From Paeniglutamicibacter psychrophenolicus (GTDB lineage: Bacteria > Actinomycetota > Actinomycetes > Actinomycetales > Micrococcaceae): 64,000 nucleotides of DNA. The notes beneath the pieces are model-generated. The model was not told the origin of the DNA. It did not search any database and worked only from the letters and a program-made list of their open reading frames with translations. Below are positions 35,428 through 45,963 of the stretch, in pieces (the first letter of the stretch is position 1; every line of letters begins with the position of its first letter). The stretch covers positions 1 through 64,000 of the forward strand of contig NZ_JAUSSH010000011.1 of assembly GCF_030812255.1 (NCBI RefSeq), written 5' to 3'. The position numbers were made by a program, and so were the translations under genes.

Positions 35428-35433
35428 CACCCC

Positions 35434-35449
35434 AGCGTACCGGTACGCT
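35434..35449. promoter_or_regulatory. Perfect 16-bp palindrome carrying two divergent -10 boxes
   Basis: AGCGTACCGGTACGCT is self-complementary. Because of the symmetry, each strand carries TACGCT (TANNNT). On the plus strand it ends seven bases before the ATG at 35457. On the minus strand it ends six bases before the GTG at 35427. Both genes would thus be leaderless and driven from one symmetrical site. Confidence 0.6.
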
Positions 35450-35456
35450 AGAGCAC

Positions 35457-35843
35457 ATGAGCGAGAAAACCCCACAGAACATGAAGCCGGCGACTGCCGC
35501 AAAGAAATTGGGCATCTACCTGCCCGCAGCTCCGGCCGAGTTCCAGGAGGGTCCGGTCACCCGGGCCGGGCTCGACGATTTGCTGGCCAACCCGCCGGCG
35601 TGGCTCGAGGAATTGCGTGCCAACGGCCCGCATCCGCGACCCGTGGTGGCCCACAAGCTGAACGTTTCGATCGCTGGCCTGGCCCGCGCCGAAATCACCG
35701 AGGCGTTGACCACCGAACAGATCGAGGCCTTGCTGGCCGACCGTCCGGTGTGGCTGCAGGAAGAGCGCGCCTCGCTGGCCGCCGTCCGGGCAGAGGAAAA
35801 GCGTGTGCGTGACGCTGCGGCCGCCAAGGGCGACCGCAGCTAG
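35457..35843 (+). CDS. DUF5997 family protein
   Basis: A 128-residue soluble protein with the DUF5997 opening MKPATAAKKLGIYLPAAPAEFQ near residue 9. Two short segments follow (PPAWLEELRANGPHPRPVVAHKLNVS and the similar RPVWLQEERASLAAVRAEE) that look like an internal repeat with a WL(E/Q)E core. No enzymatic motif is seen. It is divergent from the LysR-effector-domain protein, with which it may share regulation. Confidence 0.8.
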   Translation: MSEKTPQNMKPATAAKKLGIYLPAAPAEFQEGPVTRAGLDDLLANPPAWLEELRANGPHPRPVVAHKLNVSIAGLARAEITEALTTEQIEALLADRPVWLQEERASLAAVRAEEKRVRDAAAAKGDRS

Positions 35844-35868
35844 CCACGGTTCAACAATGGTGCGGTGA

Positions 35869-36300
35869 CTACTTGACCGTCTTGACGATGTAGACATCGC
35901 ACGGGGCTGCATGTGCCACGGAGGTGGCCACGGAGCCGAGCACGCGGCCCAGGCCCTTCATGCCGACGTTTCCGACGACGATCAGGGTGGCGTTGAGGCG
36001 CTCGGCCTCGGCAACCAGGACTTCCTGCGGCTTGCCGTGGGCTGCCGTTGCGGTGATCTTGGCGGTCGGCTCGGTGATGCGCAGGCCTGCGGCGCACTGC
36101 TCGGCGACCTTTCCTGCCTGCTCGGCGTCGTCCAGGATCCAGGTGTCGGTGCCGATCCTCACGACTTCGGTGTTGTCCGAGGTGTGTGCGGTCACCACGA
36201 CCAGTTCGGCATCCATGTTGGAGGCGATGCGTGCCGCGCGTTCGGCGGCGCGCTGTGCTGTCTCGCTGCCGTCAACACCGACGATGATGGTTTCTGCCAT
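35869..36300 (-). CDS. Universal stress protein (UspA family)
   Basis: A 143-residue single-domain Usp. The N-terminal strand IIVGVDGSETAQRA and the nucleotide motif VGNVGMKGLGRVLGSVATSV (G-2x-G-9x-G-S) predict ATP binding. Such proteins act in stress and dormancy responses. It stands alone; the next gene on the same strand begins 65 bp upstream. Confidence 0.92.
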   Translation of the reverse strand: MAETIIVGVDGSETAQRAAERAARIASNMDAELVVVTAHTSDNTEVVRIGTDTWILDDAEQAGKVAEQCAAGLRITEPTAKITATAAHGKPQEVLVAEAERLNATLIVVGNVGMKGLGRVLGSVATSVAHAAPCDVYIVKTVK

Positions 36301-36364
36301 GTTCTGACGCTCCTTTTGCTGTGGCCACCCGTTCGGCGGCCGTTATTTGGGTGTAAAAAACTGG

Positions 36365-37063
36365 TTAGGAAATATTCTGCCGCAGGAAGTCCACTGCCCG
36401 GCCCCACGCCACAGCCGCGGCCTCGGGCCGGTAGTTTCCCGCCGGGTTCTCGTCGTTGTGGAAGGCGTGCGGGGCGTCGTAGTAGAAGAACGTCACCTCG
36501 GTGCCGGATTCGGCGCGGATCTGTTCTTCCTGGGCGCGTGCCTTGGCCACCGGGTAGGACGAATCCTCGTTGGCGTAATGCCCCTGGATCTTGGCGCGCA
36601 CGCCCGTGTAGCTTTCGGGTACGCCCTGGCCGACGCCGTAGAAGGGAACGGCCGCGGAAATCTTCTGTCCCTGCTGCGCCGCCAGGGCCAGCACGAAACC
36701 GCCGCCCATGCAGAATCCGATGGTACCCACGGTCGCGCTCGTCACCGCATCCAGGCCCAGGAGGTAGTCGACAGCCCCGGCCAGCAGCTTCGCGCCGACC
36801 TCCTCGGGCAGCTGGGACATCATCTTCGCTGCCTCGGCCCCGTCGTGGGCCACCGTGCCGCCAAAAAGATCCGGTGCCAGGGCGACGAAGCCCTCGGCCG
36901 CCAGCCGGTCGGCCACGTCGCGGATGTGGTCGGTCAGTCCCCACCATTCCTGGATGACAATGACGCCGGGACCATGCCCTCCCTCGGGCAACGCCAGGTA
37001 GCCGTGCGCTGCTTGCCCTTCGGATGGAAATGAAACGTTCTGGGCCGGTGTCTGGGACGCCAT
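36365..37063 (-). CDS. Dienelactone hydrolase family protein
   Basis: A 232-residue alpha/beta-hydrolase. The nucleophile elbow is GFCMGGG (cysteine), QEWWGL carries the glutamate that activates it, ANEDSSYP the aspartate and HAFHND the histidine of the triad. Dienelactone hydrolases open lactone rings in catechol breakdown; many homologues have other ester or lactone substrates. No aromatic pathway genes are nearby. Confidence 0.9.
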   Translation of the reverse strand: MASQTPAQNVSFPSEGQAAHGYLALPEGGHGPGVIVIQEWWGLTDHIRDVADRLAAEGFVALAPDLFGGTVAHDGAEAAKMMSQLPEEVGAKLLAGAVDYLLGLDAVTSATVGTIGFCMGGGFVLALAAQQGQKISAAVPFYGVGQGVPESYTGVRAKIQGHYANEDSSYPVAKARAQEEQIRAESGTEVTFFYYDAPHAFHNDENPAGNYRPEAAAVAWGRAVDFLRQNIS

Positions 37064-37321
37064 GATGCTGACTGCTCCTGTCCTACATGCTTCCTTGCCT
37101 ACGGAAAAGATCGAACGACTCCCAGTCTATGCATGGGGATGTGGGCTCCTGCCCCAAATCGCCGGTGTTTGCATCACATCCGCGGTGCCGGACGCCCTGC
37201 AAAGAGGCCGGTGACACCTTTTTATGGGTTACTCCCCCGTTCACGGGGTCAAATGCACCACAACCGTACTATCGTGGATCACCCAAAACAGTTCAGCGCT
37301 AGTGATCAGGAGCCACCCGAC

Positions 37322-38104
37322 ATGTCCCATCCTCAGACCATGACATCACGCCTGGCGGCCGAGTTCCTCGGCACCGGCGTCCTGGTATTCGGCGGCTGCG
37401 GAGCCGCAATCTTCTCCGCCAAGGTCATTTCCTCGAACACCGTCAACATGGGGATCGGGTTCCTCGGCGTTGCCCTGGCGTTCGGCCTGACCGTCCTGGT
37501 CATGGTGTACGCCGTCGGCCACATCTCCGGCGCCCACTTCAATCCCGCCGTCACCCTTGGTGCAGCATTGGCCGGGCGCATCGAGTGGAAGGCCGTTCCC
37601 GCCTACTGGATCACCCAGATCATCGGTGCCTCGGTCGCGGGCCTGGCACTCTTTGCCATTGCCACCGGAAAGCACGGCTTCGATCCGGTTGCCTCGGGCT
37701 TTGCCTCCAACGGCTATGCCGACCGCTCCCCCGACGGCTACTCGATGTTATCGGCGCTGCTCGCGGAGATCATCCTCACGGCGATCTTCCTGTACGTCAT
37801 CCTGGGATCCACGGACGGGCGGGCGCCCAAGGGCTTCGCAGGGATATCCATCGGGTTGTCCCTGACGCTGATCCACCTGGTTGCCATCCCGATCACCAAC
37901 ACGTCGGTGAACCCCGCCCGTTCGTTGGGCGTGGCCTGGTTTGCGGGCCCGGCGGCGCTCGGGCAGGTCTGGCTGTTCATCGTGGCGCCCTTGGTGGGGG
38001 CCGCGATCGCGGGGCTCACCTATCCGCTGTTTTTCCCGAACCCCGCGGTATCCATGGCCGTGGAGATGGATCGGGGGCCAGGGCCGACCAGCACCGACGA
38101 CTAG
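37322..38104 (+). CDS. aqpZ: Aquaporin Z-like water channel
   Basis: A 260-residue major intrinsic protein with six membrane helices and both NPA boxes ([12 protein letters not shown] near residue 65 and [11 protein letters not shown] near residue 195). The residues next to the boxes fit water-selective AqpZ rather than glycerol facilitators. The ATG at 37322 was chosen over longer upstream frames because the conserved protein begins there and TCAGGAG precedes it. AT-rich TACTAT at about 37268 is a possible -10. Confidence 0.9.
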   Translation: MSHPQTMTSRLAAEFLGTGVLVFGGCGAAIFSAKVISSNTVNMGIGFLGVALAFGLTVLVMVYAVGHISGAHFNPAVTLGAALAGRIEWKAVPAYWITQIIGASVAGLALFAIATGKHGFDPVASGFASNGYADRSPDGYSMLSALLAEIILTAIFLYVILGSTDGRAPKGFAGISIGLSLTLIHLVAIPITNTSVNPARSLGVAWFAGPAALGQVWLFIVAPLVGAAIAGLTYPLFFPNPAVSMAVEMDRGPGPTSTDD

Positions 38105-38137
38105 GCGGGGCCCGGTTGAACCCTCGATAGCGTTAAC

Positions 38138-38173
38138 GAAAGAACCCCCGGTCCGAAGACCGGGGGTTCTTTC
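38138..38173. terminator. Bidirectional intrinsic terminator
   Basis: A perfect 16-bp stem (GAAAGAACCCCCGGTC and complement) with loop CGAA lies between aqpZ (+) and the tRNA-Leu gene (-). Both sides carry short A/T tracts. Confidence 0.92.
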
Positions 38174-38180
38174 TCATATG

Positions 38181-38264
<84 letters not shown>

Positions 38265-38547
38265 ATATTCACTGCTGTTTTCGTCATTGACTTCAACAGC
38301 GAGATCAATAATATACACAGATCGCCTCGAACAACTAATCGAGGGGAACTTTGTGATCAGAGCCACTCTTCAGCAACCTTTGGAGACGGCCATTCGTTCC
38401 TGATCAGAGGGCCGGTTTCACCACATTTAGCCCCACAGAAAATGCAAGACAAGTAGTATCGAACAATGCGCAGGGCAACCATGCCCTGCGACGCAATGCC
38501 ATTAACCGTGGAACCACACGCGTTAGAACCAGGAAGGGAGCGAAGCG

Positions 38548-39294
38548 ATGGGTCTCATTGACAATGTTGAACGCGGACTTGAAAAGCTTGTCACCAGCGT
38601 CTTCCGCGGCTCCGGCAGCTCCGAAGTCAAGCCCGTCGAAATCGCTTCGCGCTTGCGCAACCAAATGGACGCGAAGTCGCTGACCATCTCCCAGGCCCGC
38701 ACCCTCGCGCCGAACCACTTCATCATCCGCCTCGCGGACGAGGATTTCGCCCGGGCCCGGGAATGGGGCGCCCCCCTGGCCCGGGAGCTGTGCACCACGG
38801 CCCTGGAACACGCCAGGAGCCAGGGCTACACCCTGCAGGGCGCTGTCGAGGTTAATTTCCGCAAGGATCCCGAACTCAAGCCGGGAGGCTTCGAGATCGA
38901 TGCCACCACCTCGGATGCTTCCACCCCCGAGGTCCACAACACCCCCGCTGCACCACCGGCCCCGTCCGCTCCGCCCCGCGCTGCGGCCAGGATGCAGCCC
39001 GTGCTGGACATTTCCGGCCAACGCTACGCCCTGAACCACCCCAGCATCGTCCTGGGACGCTCGGCAGACACCGACATCCCCATCGAGGATCCGGGGGTCT
39101 CGCGCCGGCACTTGAAGATCGAGCAGCGTGGCCCCTCGACCTGGGCTGTTGACCTGGGATCCACCAACGGAAGCTTCGTCAACGGACGGAAGATCGTCGG
39201 CGAGACGGAGCTGCATGACGGTTCCAACATTGCCATGGGGCAGACGCGCATCATCTTCCGACTCGTCCCCCAATCGCAAGGAGACCGTGCGTGA
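38548..39294 (+). CDS. fhaA: FhaA-like protein: DUF3662 plus FHA domain
   Basis: A 248-residue cytosolic signalling protein. The N-terminal 120 residues are the DUF3662 domain (MGLIDNVERGLEKLV..., SRLRNQMDAKSL). A proline/alanine linker follows, then a C-terminal FHA domain with LGRSADTDIP, SRRHLKI and GSTNGSFVNG, which reads phosphothreonine. In mycobacteria the homologue binds phosphorylated MviN and regulates peptidoglycan synthesis. It has an AAGGGAG ribosome site and is the first gene of the seven-gene operon; TAGTAT at about 38453 is a possible -10. The stop overlaps fhaB by four bases. Confidence 0.93.
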   Translation: MGLIDNVERGLEKLVTSVFRGSGSSEVKPVEIASRLRNQMDAKSLTISQARTLAPNHFIIRLADEDFARAREWGAPLARELCTTALEHARSQGYTLQGAVEVNFRKDPELKPGGFEIDATTSDASTPEVHNTPAAPPAPSAPPRAAARMQPVLDISGQRYALNHPSIVLGRSADTDIPIEDPGVSRRHLKIEQRGPSTWAVDLGSTNGSFVNGRKIVGETELHDGSNIAMGQTRIIFRLVPQSQGDRA

Positions 39295-39773
39295 ACGACC
39301 TAGTGTTCACCGTGCTGCGGCTCGGATTTCTCATTTTGCTGTGGCTTTTGGTCCTAAGCATCGTCGGCGCACTTCGCCGCGACCTCGCCATCGGCAGCAA
39401 GGCCCGCGTGGGCGCACCGACCGCCCGGGAGATCCGCAAGGACCCTTCGCTGGCGCCTCCGCCCGAGGTCCCCGCCAAGCAGCAAGCCAAGACCCTGGCC
39501 ATCCTCGAAGGCCCGCTCACCGGCCTCGAGCACCAGCTCACCGCCAGCCCGATCCTGCTGGGTCGCGCCCAAGAGGCAACCATCGTGCTCGAGGACGACT
39601 ACGCCTCGGGACGCCACGCGCGCCTGTTCCCGCAGGGCACCCGTTGGTTCATCGAAGACCTCGGTTCCACCAACGGAACCTTCCTGGGCGAGGCGCAGCT
39701 CACCCGCGCCCAGCCCGTTGAACTCGGCCAGAAGATCCGGATCGGCAAGACCGTCATGGAGCTGAGGCCCTAG
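39291..39773 (+). CDS. fhaB: FhaB-like membrane-anchored FHA protein
   Basis: A 160-residue protein with one N-terminal membrane helix (about 5-27), a short linker and a C-terminal FHA domain (ILLGRAQEATIVL, SGRHARLF, GSTNGTFLG). In mycobacteria it is called FipA and links the kinases to FtsZ/FtsQ. The start is a GTG within the end of fhaA. Two bases separate its stop from the pstP start. Confidence 0.93.
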   Translation: MNDLVFTVLRLGFLILLWLLVLSIVGALRRDLAIGSKARVGAPTAREIRKDPSLAPPPEVPAKQQAKTLAILEGPLTGLEHQLTASPILLGRAQEATIVLEDDYASGRHARLFPQGTRWFIEDLGSTNGTFLGEAQLTRAQPVELGQKIRIGKTVMELRP

Positions 39774-39775
39774 AC

Positions 39776-41197
39776 ATGGCGTTGATGCTGAAGTTTGCGG
39801 CGCGGAGCGATGTTGGCAAGGTCCGCTCCAAGAATGACGACTCCGCCTATGTGGGACGCTACCTGGCCGTCGTGGCCGACGGCATGGGCGGACACGTCGG
39901 CGGGGACGTCGCCAGCGCCTCCACCGTGCTGGACCTCGTCCACCTGGACGTCCCTGAGACGCCCGACGCCGAAACGGTGCTGCCCGACGAGATCCAGGCC
40001 GCGAACCTGGTCCTGAACGACCTGGTGAGCGCCAACCCGAAGCTTTCGGGCATGGGAACCACCGTCACTGCCATGCTGCTCACCGGCGACGTGCTGCAAT
40101 TCGCCCACATTGGCGACTCGCGTGCCTACCGCCTGAAAAACGGCGTGTTCGAGCAGGTCAGCCACGACCACACCTTCGTCCAGCGGCTCGTCGACGAGGG
40201 CCGCCTGCGGCCCGAGGAAGCCGAACTGCATCCGCACAAGAACGTCCTGCTGCGCGTGCTCGGCGATTCGGATGCGAGCCCGGAACTCGACGTGAACCAG
40301 TACCCCGTCGAGGCGGGGGAGCGCTGGATGCTCTGCTCCGACGGGTTGAACGCCGTCGTTCCCGATTCCATCACCGAACGCATCATGCGCGGCACCGCCT
40401 CCCTGGAGGAAACCGTCGAGGACCTCGTCGAAACGACGCTGGCCCACGGCTCCCCGGACAACGTCACCATCGTCGTCTTCGAGGTCGTGGAGGACAACGG
40501 CGAGATCGTCCCGATGCCGACCGAGGAATTGGCTGCCGCCGACGAACCGGCCCCGGACACCGGGCAGCTGACGATCGCCGCCGAGGGCGACCTTGAGGCC
40601 AGTGCGGCGCTGATCCGCCACGAGATGTCCAAGCGGCCCCACCTCCTGGTCGGCGCGGCCGAGCTGGCGACCCAGTCGGGCAAGATCCCGATCGTCACCC
40701 AGCGCTCAGGCGAGAAGCGCGCCGCGGCAATACTCACGCACAAGACCCCGGCCGCCCAGGCGGCCGGGGAACAGGGCGACTACGATTCCGTCCCGCGGCG
40801 CCCGCGGCGCTGGCTGGTCCCGACGTTCCTGGCCTTGATGACCCTGATCCTTGCCGCAGTGTGCGGTTGGGGCTACCTGTGGACGCAGACCCAGTACTTC
40901 GTGGGCAACCAAGACGGCCACGTGGCCATCTTCAAGGGCGTCTCCCAGGACCTCGGACCGTTGAAGCTCTCGCATGTTGACACCGTGACCGACATTCCCC
41001 TGGACGCGCTCCCGCAATACACGCAGCAGCGCATTGATTCCGCTCTCCCGGCACGGGACCTGGCACACGCCCAGACCATGGTCGGGGAGTTGCTGGTGAC
41101 AGCCAAGCAACGCTGCCCCGTGGTCGTTCCGGAAAATCCGGGTGCGGCCGGGACCTTGCCGGCCCTGCCCTCGTACTGTCAGGAGATCAAACCGTGA
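39776..41197 (+). CDS. pstP: Ser/Thr protein phosphatase of PP2C type
   Basis: A 473-residue phosphatase with RSKNDDSAYV, VVADGMGGHVGGDVAS, HIGDSRAYRL, CSDGLNAVV and GSPDNVTIVVFEV, the metal-binding aspartates of PP2C enzymes. The catalytic domain spans about 1-240. A variable juxtamembrane region follows, then a single membrane helix (about 346-368) and a C-terminal extracytoplasmic domain of about 100 residues. It reverses phosphorylation by PknA and PknB. The extracellular domain is longer than a simple anchor and ends with two cysteines (one in RCPVVV, one in PSYCQE). It overlaps rodA by four bases. Confidence 0.95.
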   Translation: MALMLKFAARSDVGKVRSKNDDSAYVGRYLAVVADGMGGHVGGDVASASTVLDLVHLDVPETPDAETVLPDEIQAANLVLNDLVSANPKLSGMGTTVTAMLLTGDVLQFAHIGDSRAYRLKNGVFEQVSHDHTFVQRLVDEGRLRPEEAELHPHKNVLLRVLGDSDASPELDVNQYPVEAGERWMLCSDGLNAVVPDSITERIMRGTASLEETVEDLVETTLAHGSPDNVTIVVFEVVEDNGEIVPMPTEELAAADEPAPDTGQLTIAAEGDLEASAALIRHEMSKRPHLLVGAAELATQSGKIPIVTQRSGEKRAAAILTHKTPAAQAAGEQGDYDSVPRRPRRWLVPTFLALMTLILAAVCGWGYLWTQTQYFVGNQDGHVAIFKGVSQDLGPLKLSHVDTVTDIPLDALPQYTQQRIDSALPARDLAHAQTMVGELLVTAKQRCPVVVPENPGAAGTLPALPSYCQEIKP

Positions 41198-42600
41198 GCG
41201 AGTTGGAAACCGCGCCCGTCCCACGGCGCAACATGGAGTTGCTCCTGTTGCTGCTGGCCTTGGCAGTGGCCATGGGTGCCTACTACCTCGTGGGCATCAA
41301 CAGCGATGACGGATTGAGCGAGGAATTCATTTCCCAGGGCCTGATCCTGGTCGGGCTTGCCCTGGTCTTCCACGTCGTCCTGCGCATCTGGGCGAAATAT
41401 GCAGATCCGGTGATACTTCCGGTGACGGTTGCCCTCAACGGCATCGGCCTTGCCATGATCCACCGCATCGACCTGGCGAAGAGCGACGACACCGCCTTCC
41501 GCCAGATCATGTGGACCGGCGTTGCCATGGTTGTGGCCATGATCGTCCTGTGGACCATCCGCGACCACCGCGTCCTGCGCCGCTTCACCTACATCGCCCT
41601 GGCGGCCTCGGTGCTGTTGCTCCTGCTCCCGCTGATCAAGGGATTGGGCGTGGAGATCAACGGCGCACGGATCTGGGTGCGTTTCTTTGGGCTTTCCTTC
41701 CAGCCCGGCGAGCTGGCCAAGATCACCCTGGCCATATTCTTTGCCGGCTATCTATCCTCGAACCGCGAACTGATCCTGTTGGCCGGCCGGAAGGTGGGCC
41801 CGCTGCAGTTGCCCCGGTCCCGGGACCTCGGCCCGATGGTCGTGGCCTGGCTGGTCAGCATCGGCGTCCTGGTCGTCCAGCGCGACCTCGGTTCCTCCAT
41901 CCTCTTCTTCGGGCTGTTCATGGTGATGATTTACGTCGCCACCGCGCGCGTGAGCTGGATCGTCATCGGGACCCTGATGCTGGTCGGCGGCGGAACCTTC
42001 GCCTACCTGACCATGAGCCACGTGACCCGACGGATCGACGGCTGGCTCAACGCCTTCGACCCTGACATCTACCATGCAATCGGCGGCAGCCGGCAAATCG
42101 TCGAAGGGCTTTTCGGGCTCGCCAACGGCGGGCTGATGGGCACCGGGCTGGGCAACGGCAGTCCCTACATGGTTCCGTTGGCCAACAGCGACATGATTGT
42201 CGCCTCGCTGGGCGAGGAGCTTGGCCTCATTGGGATCTCCGCCATCGTGCTGTTGTATTTGATCCTTGTCAGCCGTGGCATGCGTGCCGCCCTCGGCTCG
42301 CGCGACACCTTCGGCAAGTTGCTGGCCACCGGGTTCTCCTTCACCCTGGCGCTGCAGTGCTTCGTCGTCATCGGCGGCGTGACCCGGTTGATCCCGCTGA
42401 CCGGCCTGACGACGCCCTTCATGGCCGCCGGTGGTTCCTCCCTGCTCTCGAACTGGATCATTGTCGCCTTGCTGCTGTTGATTTCCCATAATTCACGCCG
42501 TCCCATGTTGTCCGGGGTTTCGGCCACCGCGGAGGTCGCCACGAAGGCCCCCCGACGTTCCCCCGGTCTCCTTGAATCGATTAAGGAGCACAAGCGATGA
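41194..42600 (+). CDS. rodA: RodA/FtsW family glycosyltransferase
   Basis: A 468-residue SEDS protein with about 12 membrane helices. The conserved segments INGARIWVRFFGLSFQPGE and ADEIGL-like SLGEELGLIG are visible, as is GGSSLLSNWI near the end. It polymerises lipid II glycan strands together with the penicillin-binding protein encoded next. The GTG start overlaps pstP; the stop overlaps pbpA (ATGA). Confidence 0.94.
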   Translation: MSELETAPVPRRNMELLLLLLALAVAMGAYYLVGINSDDGLSEEFISQGLILVGLALVFHVVLRIWAKYADPVILPVTVALNGIGLAMIHRIDLAKSDDTAFRQIMWTGVAMVVAMIVLWTIRDHRVLRRFTYIALAASVLLLLLPLIKGLGVEINGARIWVRFFGLSFQPGELAKITLAIFFAGYLSSNRELILLAGRKVGPLQLPRSRDLGPMVVAWLVSIGVLVVQRDLGSSILFFGLFMVMIYVATARVSWIVIGTLMLVGGGTFAYLTMSHVTRRIDGWLNAFDPDIYHAIGGSRQIVEGLFGLANGGLMGTGLGNGSPYMVPLANSDMIVASLGEELGLIGISAIVLLYLILVSRGMRAALGSRDTFGKLLATGFSFTLALQCFVVIGGVTRLIPLTGLTTPFMAAGGSSLLSNWIIVALLLLISHNSRRPMLSGVSATAEVATKAPRRSPGLLESIKEHKR

Positions 42601-44060
42601 ACCAAGCCATCCGCAACACCTGGATCGCCGTCATGCTGCTCTTTGTACTGAGCCTGGGTGCGCTGAGCTACGTGCAGTTCTTTGCCGCGAAGGACCTCAA
42701 CGCAAATCCGTTGAACAACCGCCAGCTGTTCAAGGAATTCGACCTGCCCCGCGGTGCGATCCTGGTGGACGGCAAGCCCATTGCCGAATCGGTCGCCACC
42801 GACGGACAGTTCAAGTACCAGCGCGTCTACACCGACCCGGAACTCTACTCCCACCTGACCGGTTTCTACTCGCTGGCCAACGGATCCACGCAGCTCGAAT
42901 CGGTCATGAACGACGAATTGACCGGCCAGAGCCAGGACCAGTTCTTCGACAGGCTGGTCAACCTGTTCTCCGGCAAGGAGAACGAGGGTGCCTCGGTCGA
43001 GCTCACCATCGACGGCAAGCTGCAGAAATTCGTCTACGGCCTGATTCCGGAAGGTACCCGCGGAACCATCATCGTTTCGGAGCCCAAGACCGGAAACATC
43101 CTGGCCATGGCCTCCAAGCCGAGCTACGACACCAACCTCCTGGCCGTGCACAGCTCCAAGCAGGCCGCGGCGAACATGAAGAAGCTCTCCGACACCAAGG
43201 ACCTGAGCCCGTACCGGAACCCGGCCATCTACAACCTCATCGCCCCGGGCTCCACCTTCAAGATCTTCGACATGGTCGCTGCCCTGGAATCGGGCCAGTA
43301 CACCGCCGACACCGTGCTCAAGAACCCCTCGAGCGTCATACTGCCGGGAACCAAAACGCCGCTGAAAAACTTCTACGGCGGAAATTGTGCGGCCATCCCC
43401 GAGGCAAGCTTCGCGGAGATCGTGGCACAAAGCTGCAACACGCCGTTCGTGCAGATGAGCGAAAAGCTGGGCAAGGCCCCCTACGAGGATGTCACCGAAC
43501 GCTTCGGCTTCGGCCAGCAGGTGAAAATCCCGCTGCGGGTGGAGCCGAGCGTCTTCCCGCCCGATCTCAACCCCGCGCAGCTCGGCCAGTCGGTCATCGG
43601 CGAATTCAACGTGCGGGCCACGGCCATGCAGATGAACATGGCAGCAATGGGCATCGCGAACGACGGGGTGATCATGGAACCGAACCTGATCAAGCAGGTC
43701 ATCGCCCCTGACCTGCGGGTCCTCTCCGAGAACAAGCCCAAGGAATTCAGCACCGCGACCAGCAAGGACATCGCAGACCAGGTCACCGACCTGATGCGTG
43801 GTCCGGTCAAGCGCGGCACCGCGGTCCGGGCGCAGGTTCCGGGGCTGGACATCGCCGCGAAGACCGGAACCTCGGTGGTTCCTTGTACGACCGATCCTTG
43901 CGGCCCACCGCTGGTGAACTCCTGGATCACCGGGTTCGCCCCGGCGGACGACCCGCAGGTAGCTGTGACAATAGTTTTTGAAAAAATTGATTTCAAGACT
44001 GGTTCGTCGTTGACCAGTCCCAACCTGAAGAAGATTCTAGAGGCGGTGTTCAACCAGTGA
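42597..44060 (+). CDS. pbpA: Class B penicillin-binding protein (transpeptidase)
   Basis: A 487-residue transpeptidase with one N-terminal membrane helix (about 8-27). The active motifs are STFK (S219-K222), SCN (279-281) and KTGT (422-425). It cross-links peptidoglycan and works with RodA. The dimerisation domain lies before residue 150. No PASTA repeats are seen at the C-terminus. It is coupled to rodA before it and to the kinase gene after it by four-base overlaps. Confidence 0.95.
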   Translation: MNQAIRNTWIAVMLLFVLSLGALSYVQFFAAKDLNANPLNNRQLFKEFDLPRGAILVDGKPIAESVATDGQFKYQRVYTDPELYSHLTGFYSLANGSTQLESVMNDELTGQSQDQFFDRLVNLFSGKENEGASVELTIDGKLQKFVYGLIPEGTRGTIIVSEPKTGNILAMASKPSYDTNLLAVHSSKQAAANMKKLSDTKDLSPYRNPAIYNLIAPGSTFKIFDMVAALESGQYTADTVLKNPSSVILPGTKTPLKNFYGGNCAAIPEASFAEIVAQSCNTPFVQMSEKLGKAPYEDVTERFGFGQQVKIPLRVEPSVFPPDLNPAQLGQSVIGEFNVRATAMQMNMAAMGIANDGVIMEPNLIKQVIAPDLRVLSENKPKEFSTATSKDIADQVTDLMRGPVKRGTAVRAQVPGLDIAAKTGTSVVPCTTDPCGPPLVNSWITGFAPADDPQVAVTIVFEKIDFKTGSSLTSPNLKKILEAVFNQ

Positions 44061-45934
44061 GGCCAATTTCCGGTATCACCCTGGGCGGTCGATACAAGCT
44101 GACCGACCGTATTGCCATAGGTGGCATGGGTGAGGTGTGGAGGGCCAGGGACCAGGTCCTTGGCCGCCTGGTGGCAATCAAGATCCTCAAGGAGGAATAC
44201 ACCGGGGATCCCGGGTTCCTCCAGCGGTTCCGCGTCGAGGCGCGCCACACCGCACTGCTGAACCACAACGGCATCGCCAGCGTCTTCGACTACGGGGAAG
44301 AAGAAGGTTCCGCCTACCTGGTCATGGAACTGGTTCCCGGCCAGCCGCTGTCGACCATCATCGAACGCGAGCGCGTGCTTTCGCCCGACCGCACCCTGTC
44401 GATCATTTCGCAGACCGCCAAGGCGCTTGCCGCCGCCCACATCCAGGGTCTGGTGCACCGCGACGTTAAGCCGGGCAACCTGCTGATGCTCCCCGACGGA
44501 CGCGTGAAGATCACCGACTTCGGCATTGCCCGCATTGCCGACCAGGTCCCGCTGACGGCCACCGGCCAGGTCATGGGCACCGCCCAGTACCTCGCCCCGG
44601 AGCAGGCCACCGGCCAGCAGGCCACAGGTTCCTCCGACATCTATGCCCTGGGCGTGATCGGCTACGAATTGCTTGCCGGACGTCGCCCGTTCACCGGCGA
44701 ATCGCAGATCGCCATCGCCCTGGCCCAGGTCAACGACACCCCGCCGCCGCTGCCGGAAAACATTCCGGTGCCGGTGCGCTCGCTGGTGATGTCGATGTTG
44801 GCCAAGGATCCGGCCGACCGGCCGGCCGACGCCGAGTCCCTCGCGGTGGCGGCAGACGCCATCCGCGCCGGAAACCCGGAGACCGCGACGCTCGCCGTGC
44901 CCGGCATGTTGCTCTTCTCGGGCTCCGATGCCGCCACCCAGGCCATCAGCCAGACGCCGATCACGCAAGGCAACGCGACTGTTGCCATTCCCCCGGTCGA
45001 CCCGACGGTTGCCGGGCCGGCACCGGCCACCAATGCCCTGCCCCAGGTTCCCGCACCGCAGGCACAGGACGACGGGCAGAACTTCGATTCCTTCATGGGG
45101 GCTTCCCAGCAGTGGGAGGAAGAACCCGTTGGTGTCCACGAGCAGGAGGTCGCCGACCGGCGCACCCCGGTCAAGAAGGGCCGCAGCCCCTGGACCACAC
45201 CGCTGATCGCGCTGATCGCCTTGGTGATCCTCGCGATCCTCGGCGCTTGGCTGCTGCCCATGCTCACCGGAAACAAGACCCCGGAAAGCAGCCCGGGCAT
45301 CACGACCACGGCCCCGACCACGGAATCCTCCTCACCCAGCACCGAGCCGAGCGAAACCGAAACCACGCCGACCCAATCGAGCGCCCCAACCAGCACCGCC
45401 CCGTCCACCGTGACGGTGTCCCAGAACGAATTCCTGGGCAAGGACTACAAGGATGCCACCGCGACCCTGGAAGGCCTCGGCTTCAAGGTGGAGTCCGTGG
45501 GCAAGGAAAGCTCCGAGGCTGCCGACACCGTCATCAAGGTTTCCCCCGTCGGCAAGCTGCCCGTCGGTTCCACCGTCACGCTGACCTATGCCGTCCCGGC
45601 AAAGGTCTCGGTGCCCGATTTGTACGGCAAGGACGGCGAGCAGGCTGCCGCGGCGCTGACAGCGCTGGGCCTGGTGCCCAACGAAGGGGAGGCCCAGGAA
45701 AGCCAGCTGGCCAAGGGAACCGTAATCGGCCAAAGCGTAAATGGCGGCACCAAGGTCGAGCCCGGCTCCACGGTCACCTACATCCTGTCCCTGGGCCCGT
45801 CGGAGCCCACCCAGACCTCGACCGAGCCTTCGGAGTCGACCGCTGAGACCTCGGCACCGGCCACCGAGACCTCTGCCCCTGCCGCGCAGGCCCCCGGCAA
45901 GGGCAAGGGCAACCCCACGGCCCCTGGCCAGTAG
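44057..45934 (+). CDS. pknA: Ser/Thr protein kinase (PknA position) with two PASTA repeats
   Basis: A 625-residue receptor kinase. The kinase domain (about 12-270) has [26 protein letters not shown] and [10 protein letters not shown] Pro/Gln-rich juxtamembrane linker is followed by a membrane helix (about 382-403), a Ser/Thr/Pro-rich stalk, two PASTA repeats starting near residues 452 and 517, and a Pro/Ser/Thr tail. The position is that of mycobacterial PknA, which lacks PASTA repeats; here both kinases have them. PASTA domains sense peptidoglycan fragments. The start is a GTG overlapping pbpA. A 29-bp gap leads to pknB. Confidence 0.93.
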   Translation: MRPISGITLGGRYKLTDRIAIGGMGEVWRARDQVLGRLVAIKILKEEYTGDPGFLQRFRVEARHTALLNHNGIASVFDYGEEEGSAYLVMELVPGQPLSTIIERERVLSPDRTLSIISQTAKALAAAHIQGLVHRDVKPGNLLMLPDGRVKITDFGIARIADQVPLTATGQVMGTAQYLAPEQATGQQATGSSDIYALGVIGYELLAGRRPFTGESQIAIALAQVNDTPPPLPENIPVPVRSLVMSMLAKDPADRPADAESLAVAADAIRAGNPETATLAVPGMLLFSGSDAATQAISQTPITQGNATVAIPPVDPTVAGPAPATNALPQVPAPQAQDDGQNFDSFMGASQQWEEEPVGVHEQEVADRRTPVKKGRSPWTTPLIALIALVILAILGAWLLPMLTGNKTPESSPGITTTAPTTESSSPSTEPSETETTPTQSSAPTSTAPSTVTVSQNEFLGKDYKDATATLEGLGFKVESVGKESSEAADTVIKVSPVGKLPVGSTVTLTYAVPAKVSVPDLYGKDGEQAAAALTALGLVPNEGEAQESQLAKGTVIGQSVNGGTKVEPGSTVTYILSLGPSEPTQTSTEPSESTAETSAPATETSAPAAQAPGKGKGNPTAPGQ

Positions 45935-45963
45935 ACGGATTAGACGATGACGGTGTTTTCACA

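Noticed and set aside
37087-37302. Small + strand frame upstream of aqpZ
   Set aside because: No ribosome site or motif; it covers the likely promoter of aqpZ.
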